From assembly GCA_032433765.1 (NCBI GenBank), contig JAVIAB010000160.1:31895121-31959120 (forward strand): a DNA stretch of 64,000 nucleotides. Direction: 5' to 3'. The position numbers were made by a program, and so were the translations under genes. Shown here piece after piece: positions 10,306 to 20,309 of the stretch. The notes beneath the pieces were generated by a model. The model had not been told where the DNA came from. It ran no database searches and saw only the letters and a program-made list of their open reading frames with translations. Source of the stretch: Megaustenia siamemsis. Its lineage: Eukaryota > Mollusca > Gastropoda > Stylommatophora > Ariophantidae. Positions within the stretch are counted from its first letter, which is position 1. Each line of letters begins with the position of its first letter.

Positions 10306-10628
10306 TGTTGGACTGGTTGGTCTCGAGGAAAGACGCCGATCTCGAGACAGAGAAGTTGTGAGTTCAAATCCCGGCTGCACCATTTGGGATTTTTATTTGT
10401 GATTTCTCACAGCGGCAACCACCCTTAGTCTGAGACCCGGCTTGAAACGTCAATTACTCGTCGTCGGAAACAAATATGAGTACCTTCGATGACGGGGTTA
10501 TCTGCCTTTGCGGCAAAGCAACCCTGTACACACGGCTGCCAGGAAAAAACGGATTAACATGCAACAAATTCAGTTGCTAGTCTCTAGTTGACTTCGCCAG
10601 AGGTAAAAGCTGGCGAACGAAAAAAAAA
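10306..10628 (+). mobile_element. SINE-B copy 2, full length
   Basis: Forward-oriented SINE-B with head tgttggactggttggtctcg, B-box-like gagttcaaatcccggc, body cggcttgaaacgtcaattac, and tail gctggcgaacg plus oligo-A. The paralogous site at about 59330 (aacaaatacattgtg) is uninterrupted. No TSD longer than about 5 bp is convincing. Confidence 0.8.
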
Positions 10629-10721
10629 TGAAATACATTGTGAATTTAAGTACAAGGACAATAGCTACAGCACATAACAGCCACATAAACGTTATTTATT
10701 CTAGATCCTTCCAGTGTCGTT

Positions 10722-11345
10722 AGACGTCACATTGGGCTTCTAGAGTCTCCCGCCAAGTGTCTCTTTTCTGGACGGGCTGTTTGATTATAAAGAGTGAGTC
10801 TATGCCTCCCAACCCTGCCTCTATTGTTAGAGATCTTTTCAGTGTTTCGTGAGGTCGTCCTCTTTTCCTCTGACCTGATGTTTCCCATTTGAAGTCGTTT
10901 TCCAGCTTTCAGGTACATAACTGAGGGTGGATAATATGTTTGAGTTGAAATTTCTAAGATTTGTTTTCGTGATGAATATCCTTGATCGCCATATTTTTGT
11001 TAAAGTTGTTAAAACTTAAAGCCGTCTTTGCTATTCTGGTTCTGATCTCTTTTCTAGTTCCTCCCTCTTGATCTACACTGCTACCAAGGTATATAAAGTA
11101 ATCCACTTCCTCCCATCCAGGTAAATATTGTCTTTCGGTACAGCCCCAGTTGTCATCATTTTGGTCTTCTCTCTGTTAATTTCAAGTCCTGCTCTGCCAA
11201 GCAATGATGATAGGATACAGAATCTGTGATGTCCTGTATCGTATGCATACTATCACTAAGGAATACGATGTCGTCTGCAAAATCCAGTTTCAGAAACTAG
11301 ATCCTCCAGTTGAATCCCAATGTGCCAGTTGATACTCTTTTTGTC
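10722..11345 (-). mobile_element. RTE-1-type RT C-terminal fragment, decayed
   Basis: The minus strand contains LDFADDIVFLSDS (RT catalytic YxDD-type box with FADD), GLEINREKTKMM, and a C-terminal tail WETSGQRKRGRPHETLKRSL ending in a stop. It matches the order of the better-preserved RTE-1 copy at 11701-12783 but carries several frame breaks, so it is an older copy. Confidence 0.75.
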
Positions 11346-11394
11346 AATACAACAGTTCCCCATTATACACAAAAATAGAGATGAATTATTTAAG

Positions 11395-11689
11395 CGCAAC
11401 ACTAATTCATAATATGGCAGCCTGAAGAAAAAACAGAACTGTTGGAAATTGATTCCATCTCAAAATAAAATTAGCGAAAATGATTAGACTAGCTAGTTGG
11501 AAAAGGAACAATATTTCAGTTATAAATAAGTAAAGCTCCCAAATGTTTGCTAGCAGCAATCAAGATAATCTACAGAATCAGTTGTTCGACATCCCAATGA
11601 TGAGAACTTCCGATGAGTGTGACTGTGACATTAACAAAATGACAACCAGAAAATCTGCAATAAGTATCCGGCACACGATAAGCTAAGGA
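11395..11689 (+). repeat. Relic sharing ancestry with 59735-59990
   Basis: Matches 59.74-59.99 kb in order (gattaga, ataaataagt, gtttg.cagca). It contains the peptide RTSDECDCD, the same short motif (TSDECDCGT in the fragment at 54.7 kb) found downstream of RNase H in the I-clade LINE fragments. In the paralogue this motif seeded a 45-bp minisatellite. Confidence 0.5.
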
Positions 11690-11700
11690 GAAGGCCATAT

Positions 11701-12783
11701 CTATCTATTGACCTTTCGAGCCGTAACCGGCCCATAGGGCGTAGACCAAGATACACCTTCTCCTATATGAATTTTTTTTTTTTTGTTCTAGCAATTTGTT
11801 TTTAAAGATATTTTATCAAATCTCGCCATCTGTCTCTGTTCTGTGCAAGCAGTTCTATCTCATTGAGGGAGCCGATTCCTGCTGCTCTTGCCTCTCTCAT
11901 CAATGTTCTTCTCAGTGTCTCCCTGGGTCTTCCTCTTTTTCTTTTACCTGTTGTTTCCCATATGAGAGCTTGCTTTGCTATTCGATTATTATCTCTTCTC
12001 ATCACATGTCCAACGTATGACCATCGTCTTTTCTTTATTACTGAAGATATTAGTGGTTGATTGGCGATTTCTCTAATTTCCTCGTTTGTTTTGAATTCGT
12101 TCCATTCTATACCAAGTATTTTCCTTAGACATTTATTTTCGAATGCGTTCAACTTTGTTTCTATATCTCTTGTTGTTTTCCAGCTTTCACACGCATACGT
12201 AAGGGTTGATAGTACATTTGATTTGAATAGCCTAAGTTTTGTGTTTGTGCTGATGAGTTTTGATTTCCACAACTTTTCAAGGCTTCTGAAAGACATTGCT
12301 GCTTTAGCCATTCTGATTCTAATTTCTTTACTTGTATCCCCTTCCCGATCAATGTGACTTCCAAGATAGATAAAGTGATCGATCTCTTCTACTGGTTTGT
12401 TTTCCATGTATATTTTGTCACTTGTTGGAATTAAACTTTTCATGACTTTAATCTTTTCATGATTGACCTCAAGCCCAATTTTGCTGGCTATTGATGATAG
12501 TTCATTTGTGTTTTCCTGCATCGTTTTTATCTGACTGCTGATGAGAACTATGTCATCAGCAAAGTCGAGGTCCTCTAAATGGTCTCCTTGTATCCATTCG
12601 ATGCCTTTATTACCAGTGCAGCATTTCTTCATTATGAAGTCCATAACAATTCCAAATAACAAGGGCGATAAAATACATCCTTGTTTAACCCCAGTTTCTA
12701 TTGGGAGACATTCGCTCAGTCCTTCCTCTGTTCGAACTGCACATGTGTAACCATCATACATGTCTTTGATAATATTTATGATT
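11701..12783 (-). mobile_element. RTE-1 insertion, 5'-truncated, with TSD
   Basis: Flanked by the perfect 11-bp duplication gaaggccatat (11690-11700 and 12784-12794). The minus-strand frame is open from the truncated 5' end to a stop at about 11802: GVKQGCILSPLLFG (RT motif B), DLDFADDIVLIS (motif C), then a thumb and a C-terminal tail RRWSYVGHVMRRDNN followed by GKRKRGRPRETLRR. The tail style fits RTE-like elements. The 3' UTR ends gccctatgggccggttacgg ctcgaaaggtcaatag with an ATAG-type microsatellite. About 12 substitutions separate it from the copy at 51035 over some 0.9 kb, so the family was active recently. Confidence 0.9.
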
Positions 12784-12794
12784 GAAGGCCATAT

Positions 12795-13600
12795 GGAATG
12801 CAACAAATAAGAAAAGAGATCATAACGGCAGTGAGTAAAACTTCAAGAAAAAAATAGATGGCAGATGATATTTTACAGTTAATGGGCACAAGAATGAGAA
12901 ATAACGAAGACATAGATGTATGTGAAAGATTATAAGGAGAAACAGGAAACAAATGTAAAAAGAACAAGTAAAAGAAGCATGGGCAAATAAAAATATAAAG
13001 AGATTGACATTTAAAAAAAAGAGATGCCAATAACATTCACAAACAGATTGATGAATTAACAAAAGAAGAACACGACCACATAATGGTTGTTTTGCGGCGG
13101 TGAAAACAAAACGAAATAAAAAAACTGACACGGCAGAGAGAAATTACAACTTCAGATACCAGAACAACACTTGTGCTCAACACATCAATGTGCCGACTCT
13201 ATAACGCAATCTTGATTACTATAAAAGTGTTTATTTATACAACTCTTTGGTTAAATTTCAGAAAAGTATCTGAATAACTGTCTTTCTTGCATATAGAATT
13301 CTCTCACTGTGTAGAAATTCTGGTTATGATCGTCTATGAATATGTCAATCTATTTATCGTTAGTGGACAATTTATTTGTGTCTTAAGGCAACTGTCGATG
13401 GTATGACACTCCCTAAATTCTGTAAGAAAATGAGCACAGCTTTTTGGATAACGAAAAATAATATACATGATAACTAGCACCTGTGAATAATCTGTAAGCA
13501 ATAGCTTTCTTCTAAGAAATGTGTACACACCTAGTCCTGATCTCTCTTGTAAGCAATAATCTCTTCAAAAATCCTAAATCTATTCCTTGAAAAACGTTTT
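12795..13600 (+). repeat. R1 dispersed repeat, copy 1
   Basis: Begins with LINE linker sequence (ADDILQLMGTR in one frame) and continues into about 500 bp of AT-rich non-coding DNA. Copies share acacttgtgttcaagact- and cttgattac-type blocks with 22930-24920, 31540-31859/36208-37115 and 48885-50130. It is decayed, with no intact ORF. Confidence 0.7.
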
Positions 13601-14030
13601 CGAGAAGTCATGTTTCTCCAAAGAATAACCATACAAATAAATAACTCCCCTAATCCCCTAAACAGTTTTGCAAAGTCCGGTATGTTTGATATACTACATA
13701 ATACACTAACTCTTTGGAGGTTGGTAAGCCATTACAGGCTACCGTCTCCCGACGACGCTGCTCTCAGGCCGTCCTCATGTGTGAAACTGCTTGTCTAACC
13801 TTGTACATCGACTATATCTTTAATCTCCAGCCAATCACAAATTCCCTTACATACTCTTCCCATTTCTAATTGTACCTTCTAAACAGTGACGGGAATTTCG
13901 TTATTCTGTCTGAACTAATCTCCTCACTTTCTTCCCGTAAAGTGTCCACGTGCACCACATCACTCACTCACCTCATTGTTACACATTTTCACATCCACTG
14001 TTACACTGTGTCCTTCCCACATCTCGGAGG
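13601..14030. other. No recognisable gene
   Basis: Unique sequence with short open frames only, preceding the left end of GPCR locus A. Confidence 0.5.
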
Positions 14031-14137
14031 GCATTGATGACGTCGAACGAACGAACAGCCGGGTCAGCTGCTGCAGCAGAGAATTCTCAAACTATCAACA
14101 AAATGGCGTTTTACCCTCCAGTGGCTACCAACTATTT

Positions 14138-14461
14138 AAAGGTCAAGGTAAAGTACGAAACTTGAACCGGCGTCGTAGCACGCGAGTTTCCACCCATATG
14201 TGCTCGGCCGCCTATCCAGACGTGTTCGGAGACTTCTGGATAGTGTCGCTTCAAGTATTGAAAATCACGATGCGAGGCGGCATTTTTCACTTTCCTAGAG
14301 TAATACCCTGGTACCCTTTTCTGCCAACAGCTGGGTCAACCGTGGGAGTATATTTTTTTCCAACCACGAGCACAATTTCACACTGCACCCAGCGGGAATC
14401 GAACACGGGTTGTCCGAACGTCGGTAGCCCAGTCGGGTGGTTTTCCCAACTAGGACCCCAA
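14138..14461 (-). mobile_element. SINE-C insertion with TSD
   Basis: A 324-bp insertion flanked by the perfect 11-bp duplication accaactattt (14127-14137 and 14462-14472). On the minus strand the head carries gtgttcgattcccgctgggt, a tRNA B-box-like segment. Locus B has the uninterrupted target (gtcaactatttgtcca near 43785). It differs from the SINE-A and SINE-B families and is the only copy in the window. Confidence 0.85.
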
Positions 14462-14640
14462 ACCAACTATTTGTCCAACAGAAGTGCAAGAACGAATAGG
14501 GAAAATTCACTGCTAAATAAAAGTTTGTTATTCCTTCGATTGTTTTAGAAACTTCTCACGGAACATTAGTAATTACAAGAGCTCAACAGATTAAAAGTGA
14601 TATGCGTTTAATTCAACAATTTTTTTTTCATCAGGTATCA

Positions 14641-14720
14641 AAATGAAATAGTGTGCTTATTATTAATCACAATTATTATTATTAAATTAACTTGATCTGC
14701 TGCGCTTTAATATTAATTAT
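14641..14720. repeat. Left copy of the 80-bp duplication flanking RTE-2
   Basis: Aligns without gaps to 17596-17675 with 10 differences in 80 bp. The two copies bracket the RTE-2 element almost exactly, and locus B has a single counterpart, so this behaves as an unusually long target-site duplication. Confidence 0.7.
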
Positions 14721-14747
14721 TCTATATATAAGTATACAGAGGAGCAG

Positions 14748-15006
14748 GAAGCCGCGATAGCTCAGTGGTTAGTGAACTGGACTACAAAGGACAAGGGGTA
14801 GGGTTCGATCCCAACCGACGGTTTCCGGGTTCACCCAGCCTTTAATGGGTATCGGATTTTGTTCTGGGAAAGTGAAGCGGAACGGGCGTAATACCGACCA
14901 CATTACCCTAAAAATCATGTGCCGAAGGTCTGTAAAATTTATGGTCACTAACACCATATTCCCTATTACGCCACTTGGCGTGACGGGGTTACTTTACTTT
15001 TTTTTT
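14748..15006 (+). mobile_element. SINE-A copy 3 with TSD
   Basis: Forward SINE-A from gaagccgcgatagctcagtg to the T-rich tail. It is flanked by tatacagaggagcag (14733-14747) and tatacataggagcag (15007-15021), a 15-bp TSD with one mismatch. It interrupts the RTE-2 endonuclease frame (VYRGA / SDHH region), so it postdates RTE-2. Confidence 0.92.
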
Positions 15007-15591
15007 TATACATAGGAGCAGTGTGGCTTTAGATCATCATCTCCTGCTAGCCAAACTTAAATTGAAAAGATATAATACAACACATTAGGGTAGACAGTAT
15101 TTCAATGTAGAGTTTCTTAAAGAGCAAGGAATTAAAGATAAATTTGCAATCACGGTATCAAACACATATCAATCCTCTAACAACTAGAAAATTCAATAAA
15201 AATAGATCATTGGAGAAAGGTAAAGGATATATGGAAGAAAGCATGTGAAAAACCATGGGGAAAAAGAGAACGCCAGAATAAGACATGGATGACTGCAGAG
15301 ACTCCGGAGAAAATTAAAGAAGGAAAGAATAAGAAAGAATACGAATGTAGATAAAATGAAAGCAAAACAAGATGTACCAAGAAACAGGAAACTTATACAA
15401 AGGTGAACAAAAAAGTGAGAATATGCCTTAAAATGGATAAGAGGAAATAAATAGATTAACTAGCTAAAGAGGCAGAGGAGGTGACAAACAAAGGAAATAT
15501 GAAAGAACTGTACAACAGCACAAGGAAATTAAGTGGAACATAAATAAAATGCCTTTATTGAAGATAAAAAAAGGAAATCTGCTAAGTAATA

Positions 15592-15933
15592 CAGGGTGTT
15601 TATAAAGTCTCACTACACTTGGTATCTAGGTCAATTTGAAAAAAAAATGTTTATGACGTCATCACAATATGTGCTCCCACTGTCAATGAAATTTGTTGAA
15701 TAAGTTTATTGCTACTGGAAATGTGGAAGATGCTCCACGATCTGGTAGGCCTGCTGTGAATGATGACATATGTTTAGATATCCAAGACAGAATCCTTAAA
15801 AGTCCAGACAAGTCATTAAGAAAACTGTCGCAACAAGTGAACTTACCATTGAGCACATATTGTGATGACGTCATAAACATTTTTTTCAAATTGACCTAGA
15901 TACCAAGTGTAGTGAGACTTTATAAACACCCTA
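15592..15933. mobile_element. Tc1/mariner-type deletion derivative (342 bp)
   Basis: Long inverted repeats of about 80 bp (15592-15675 and 15852-15933) begin cagggtgtttataaagtctc, and a TA lies at each junction (15590-15591, 15934-15935). The last base of the right end is changed. The centre keeps a piece of transposase DNA-binding domain: FIATGNVEDAPRSGRP, a paired helix-turn-helix hallmark of the IS630/Tc1/mariner superfamily. It is too short to encode a catalytic domain, so it would move only in trans. It splits the RTE-2 linker region. Confidence 0.88.
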
Positions 15934-17595
15934 TATAAGGGAACAAATGAGGTGATGGAAGGAGCATTTTGAAGAACTTTTGAACAGACCCGACTTAACT
16001 AACCCGCCAGATATAATATCAGCAGAAGAAGAGCTGCATTTAACTGTGTAAAGCCAAGCAAGGAAGAATTAATGAAAGCCATCAGCTATTAAAAAATGGT
16101 AAAGCCACAGGACCAGGTGTAATTTCTTTAGAAGCCATCATATCAAATATTAACGCCTCTACCAAGATATTACATAATCTACTAGATAAAGTATAGGAAA
16201 AGGAAGAAAAACCTAAAGACTGGACAAAAAGGTTATATGGTCAAACTACCAAAGAAAGGAAGCTTACAGGAGTGCACAAATTATAAGAGAATTATGCTAC
16301 TATCAGTGCCAGGACAAACACTACGCAGAATTATTATGGAGAGACTAAATGAGGCCATAGAAAAACATGTGAGAGAAGCAGGTTTTAGGACAAACAAATC
16401 TTGCTATGATCAAATAACTACCCTACGTATAATAGTTGAACAAAGCTTAAAACAACAGTCCCCGCTTTAAATCGGTTTTAGATAAGACGAACAGGCATTT
16501 GATAGGTTAGACAGAGGAATGCTTTGGAAGCTACTGAGTCATTACGGAATTATTCCCCATTAAAAAAATTAATCCCTATAAAGTTTATTAACCTGATAAA
16601 AACAATGTACGAATAAATGAAATGTTGTGTGGTGCACGAATGACATTTTACAGAAGCATTTTAAAAAAGAACAGGAGTAAAGCAGAGATGCTTTCTATTT
16701 TAATTTCTCTTTCTGTTGGCCATAAATTGGATTATGGAAATAAGTCAGAAGAAAGAAATGGAATCCAGTGGTTATTGACCAAGCAACTTTAATGACTTAG
16801 ACTTTGCTGATGACATAACTCTCCTATCACATAATTATCAACAGATGCAAGATAAAATGAATATACTTGATGAGATATCACAACAGCTGGGACCGAAAAT
16901 AAATATTTAAAACCAAAATTATGAGAATTAATGCATTTGACAATGACCAAATAACAACAGGAGAAATATCTCTACCAGATGTACAATCTTACTTAAATAT
17001 GGGCAGTAATATAGATAACGAAAGAGGAACAGTGAATGATGCCAAAATAAGGATAGCAAAAGCAAGAGAAACATATGTTGCACTGGTAAACATATTGACA
17101 TCCAAAGAAATTAGGTTAAATACAAAAATAAAAATGTTCAACTCCAATGTTAAGTCAGTCCTATTATATGGTTGTGATACATGGAGAACAACAAAAATGA
17201 CAATCATGAAGATACAGACTTTCATTAATAAATGCTTGCGCACAGTAAAAGGATGGTAATGGCAGGACAAAATTACTAACTTATAATTATGGAAAAGTAC
17301 CAGTAAACCAGTGGATTAAGAGACACAACGAAATCAATGGCGCTGGATAGGACACACACTGTGGAAGCCAACTGACAGCATTACACGACAAGCCTTTTTT
17401 TTTTAATCCACAAGGAAAAAAACAAAGAGGAAGACCAAACTATTGTTGGAGAAGCTAGATGAAAGCAGAGATGAAGATGATGGGAAATATATAGAATGAT
17501 CTTAAAAGAATATATCAAGAAACAGAACGGCTTGGAAAGTGTTTGTTGAAGATCTCTGCTTCCACAGGAAGTTGAAAAGAAGAAGAAAAAGAAGT

Positions 17596-17675
17596 AAATG
17601 AAATACTTTGTTTATTATTAATTACAATGATTATTATTACATTAATTTGATCTACTACGCTTTTATATTAATTAT
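17596..17675. repeat. Right copy of the 80-bp duplication flanking RTE-2
   Basis: Partner of 14641-14720 (10 differences, no gaps). It continues directly into the GPCR locus A 5' flank, which aligns with 45450-46386 in locus B. Confidence 0.7.
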
Positions 17676-18610
17676 CTTTATTTCTAGTTCATGTTATCAG
17701 TACGATTATCGTTTGTATCCCTGTATACGTTCAGTTTAAGCCACAAAGTTGGTGTCTTTCGTCTATTATCGTTAAGTTGTTATCGATCACTTTTCTTAAT
17801 TAAGAATTCTTTTCCTGTTCTCCTTTTTTTTAAAAATAAATGTCTCATTAATGTGTGAGAACGTTGCTAAGAATTCCTTACTTCAGTAGTTGCTGGTTGT
17901 ACTTTATAATTGCTATCACCATCTACAGACGTATTATGAAGTCATCGATAATAACAAGTTGTGATATAGTCCTACCACATATACAATTATAATAAACTCA
18001 ATAAAATAACGTCCTTCTGATGCATTTTCCATAAAATATTCCAGAATTTGCTCAGACAAATTACGTACCCAAATATTCCACCAAATGAATACCCCGGGAA
18101 TGATTATTTGCACTGTGATCGTATTATTACTACTGTGATTATTTTTGGTCTCTATCTTTTCTTCAGATGAAAAATAATCTCATGGCTAATCGATCAAATG
18201 TAATTTTATTTCGTAATCCTAAAACGTATACATTTTATGGAAATCTGACGTCATATTGCATTCCCATTATTTTAAATTGTAGCAATTTTTAAGCACACGG
18301 TCAATCGCTACTAAAATGAAACATCATTGCGTAATATTTTTCATAATTACTATATTAACAACATAGTTATTACATTATATAATCGAATTCAGGTAGACTA
18401 TTTCTGTCTGATTAATAGCATTAAAAAGTGCAATAAAGATGCACGAATTAATTAGATCTATATTTTTTCTGCATATATTAACATGTGAACAAGATTGTTT
18501 ATACATCAATGCTACGTATAGTCCAGTTCAAGTCTACTACTGGTAGATCTACATTTATGATATCCTAGTCAAGCATAAGCGAAATTGATTTTCTGTCTGA
18601 GGTTATTTTA
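17676..18610 (+). other. 5' flank of GPCR gene A
   Basis: AT-rich non-coding sequence aligning with 45480-46386: cttcagtagttgctggttgtact against tttcagtagttgctggttgt, and attcaataaaatag-type stretches. It must hold the promoter, but I cannot point to a convincing TATA or initiator element. Conservation with locus B weakens upstream of about 18500. Confidence 0.55.
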
Positions 18611-19660
18611 ATGGAAACAGAAGGAAAAATACTTGGCACTGTTATTGTGTTCATTTCTTTTGCTGGAAATGTCAAATCTGATATCCTGAGTTACGAACAA
18701 AGAGAATACTTTGAGATAGTCAATCTTGTTTTCCTCTGTGGCTTGATCGGTTTGTTTGGGATTATTGCAAATGTAATCAACATTATTGTGTATTACCGAC
18801 AAGGTTTTACTAATACGGTAAATATAAGCTTTTTCGCGCTGGCCGTTTCTGATCTATGCTGCCTGCTCTCGGTGGAGTGGGTTGGTATTTGTCTGAATCC
18901 ACTTGTGGTGAAATCAGAAGCCCCTTGGGTAGGAGAAGAGTTTCAATACCTCACAGGGGGGTGGCCACATGTTACTAGCTCTAGAATCACGAGCTTTATA
19001 ACTGTTTACGTCACAGCTGAGAGATGTTTGTGTATTTTAATGCCTTTAAAGGTTAAACAAATCCTTACGCCAGAACGAACAACGGTTGTGATTTGTCTCA
19101 TTTACATTACAAATATAGTCCCTCTTATACCCGAATATTCTTCGTCTTTTTTTGATTGGAGATTCTTTCCAGATAAAAATAGAACACTCCTCACTATTTT
19201 CTACACAAGTGATAGAAAGTATATGGAAGGCGTGGTCTATGTTCTGTGTTCTGTCACAGGAATGTTGTCTTTCATCTCTGTTATCGTGTTCACTGTTATT
19301 TTAATAATTAAACTAAGACAATCTACCCAATGGCGTAAAGAGGCGGCCTCGTCTAATTCTGAGACGATTTCAGGTCGAGATAAGAAGACAGTGAAAATGG
19401 TTGTGATAATTGCTGCAGTTCTGATTGTCGCTTATATCCCAGGAACGATTGCTAGCTTCACGACATATGTGGAGCCAGAGTTTTGTATTGGACGAGACTA
19501 TAAGAACATATTCGTAGCTATGTGGTCAATAGGATTCATGTTTCAAGCTACCAACTCGAGTGTGAATATATTTTTGTATTACACGATGAGCTCCAAGTAC
19601 AAACAGACGTTTGGGGAAGTGTTTAGCGCATGCAGAAAAGAAACTGTAACGAACGTTTGA
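18611..19660 (+). CDS. Class A GPCR, gastropod chemosensory-type, gene A
   Basis: Intronless 349-residue seven-transmembrane receptor. After a short N-terminus (the first 20 or so residues are hydrophobic, possibly a signal peptide), membrane segments lie at about 36-62, 71-95, 118-142, 157-175, 205-233, 260-284 and 297-324. Class A landmarks: N54 in TM1, LAVSD with D81 in TM2, ERC (E137-R138-C139) in place of DRY, P277 in TM6, and N319-IFL-Y323 in place of NPxxY. N190-R-T in the second outer loop is a glycosylation site. The usual TM3 cysteine is Y113 and the second outer loop has no cysteine, so the canonical disulphide is absent. AATAAA occurs at 19829-19834. Ligand unknown; sensing of small or peptide cues at a sensory-cell membrane is inferred from the family. 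Confidence 0.9.
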   Translation: METEGKILGTVIVFISFAGNVKSDILSYEQREYFEIVNLVFLCGLIGLFGIIANVINIIVYYRQGFTNTVNISFFALAVSDLCCLLSVEWVGICLNPLVVKSEAPWVGEEFQYLTGGWPHVTSSRITSFITVYVTAERCLCILMPLKVKQILTPERTTVVICLIYITNIVPLIPEYSSSFFDWRFFPDKNRTLLTIFYTSDRKYMEGVVYVLCSVTGMLSFISVIVFTVILIIKLRQSTQWRKEAASSNSETISGRDKKTVKMVVIIAAVLIVAYIPGTIASFTTYVEPEFCIGRDYKNIFVAMWSIGFMFQATNSSVNIFLYYTMSSKYKQTFGEVFSACRKETVTNV

Positions 19661-20309
19661 GGCAGTAATAAATAGCTCACGTTACGAATATTTACATTTG
19701 TTATGTTGGACTTGAAATATTACTTTGTCGCATCTCTCGATATATGTATTTTATTGTTTAAAATGTGTATCCTATGTTTATTTCCGGTACACATTTGCTT
19801 TCACAATTCAAGTCAACATTTTATGTAAAATAAACTTTTTTTTAAACTTCATGCAACATGGATAACGAGTGTAAACGATAAATATGTAACGGTGACTATT
19901 TTAGTCTTGCATTCAGTTTATCTTATCTGAAAGTTTCAGTGGATGCACAACCAGCATGCTGCTGAAGCCATCAACATGCATACTCTCTTTGTAATCTTTC
20001 TAAAACGACTGAGCGTTTGTTATGGTGTTAAGGTTCACAACAAGTAACAATGAAGGTTTGAAAGATAAAAGATGTACAAGTTGAGAACAAGCAAGGCAGC
20101 AGAGGTTACGTAAATGACAGAAACATTATTATAGCTACAAGGAGTTCGGACAAAGTGCAAAACAGAAAACTAAAAAACAAAATGAAAAAGGTTTTAAATG
20201 AAATGGAAAAATAAATAAAATAAATGTTCTCAAGATGTTATCATGGGCCTGAAGAAAGCACCATTGACCACAATCTTGCGACTCTGATTATGACATTGTA
20301 GATTAAAAA
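19661..20309 (+). other. 3' flank of GPCR gene A
   Basis: Non-coding. Two AATAAA hexamers lie at 19667-19672 (very close to the stop) and 19829-19834 (the more plausible poly(A) signal). From about 20100 it aligns with 47940-48240 of locus B and with 5495-5765. Confidence 0.6.

Larger units (their letters stand above)
14031..14747 (+). repeat. Left part of GPCR locus A duplication
   Basis: Excluding the SINE at 14138-14461, this aligns with 43715-43998 of locus B: gagaattctcaaacta, atggcg, gtttagaaacttct against gtttagaaacttt, and ggtatcaaaatgaaata against ggtatcaaaacgaaata. It marks the left extent of the duplicated GPCR region. Confidence 0.75.
14726..17595 (+). mobile_element. RTE-2 retrotransposon, decayed
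   Basis: An RTE-type LINE broken by many frameshifts and stops. Visible blocks in order: the end of the endonuclease (LDHHLLLAKLKLKL, a degenerate SDHH motif), a linker (KEAEEVTNKGNMKELYNSTR), EHFEELLNRPDLTNPPDII, RT (SVPGQTLRRIIMERLNEAI, AGFRTNKSCYDQITTLRIIV, DLDFADDITLLS at about 16795), and the C-terminal QRGRP-type tail. The 5' part of the endonuclease is missing. The element holds SINE-A copy 3 and a Tc1/mariner-type derivative. It lies within GPCR locus A, between an 80-bp direct duplication. Confidence 0.85.

Noticed and set aside
11796..12750. Forward frames opposite the RTE-1 RT (65-98 codons)
   Set aside because: Shadows of the reverse-strand RT; the same shadows recur at 51186-51680 opposite the second copy.
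12776..13131. Reverse Phe/Leu-rich frames of 86 and 103 codons
   Set aside because: Antisense of the A-rich LINE linker codons in R1; not membrane proteins.
14748..14830. tRNA gene at SINE-A heads
   Set aside because: The A- and B-box-like strings are present, but the acceptor arms do not pair over seven bases and the sequence recurs only as the start of a SINE with TSDs.
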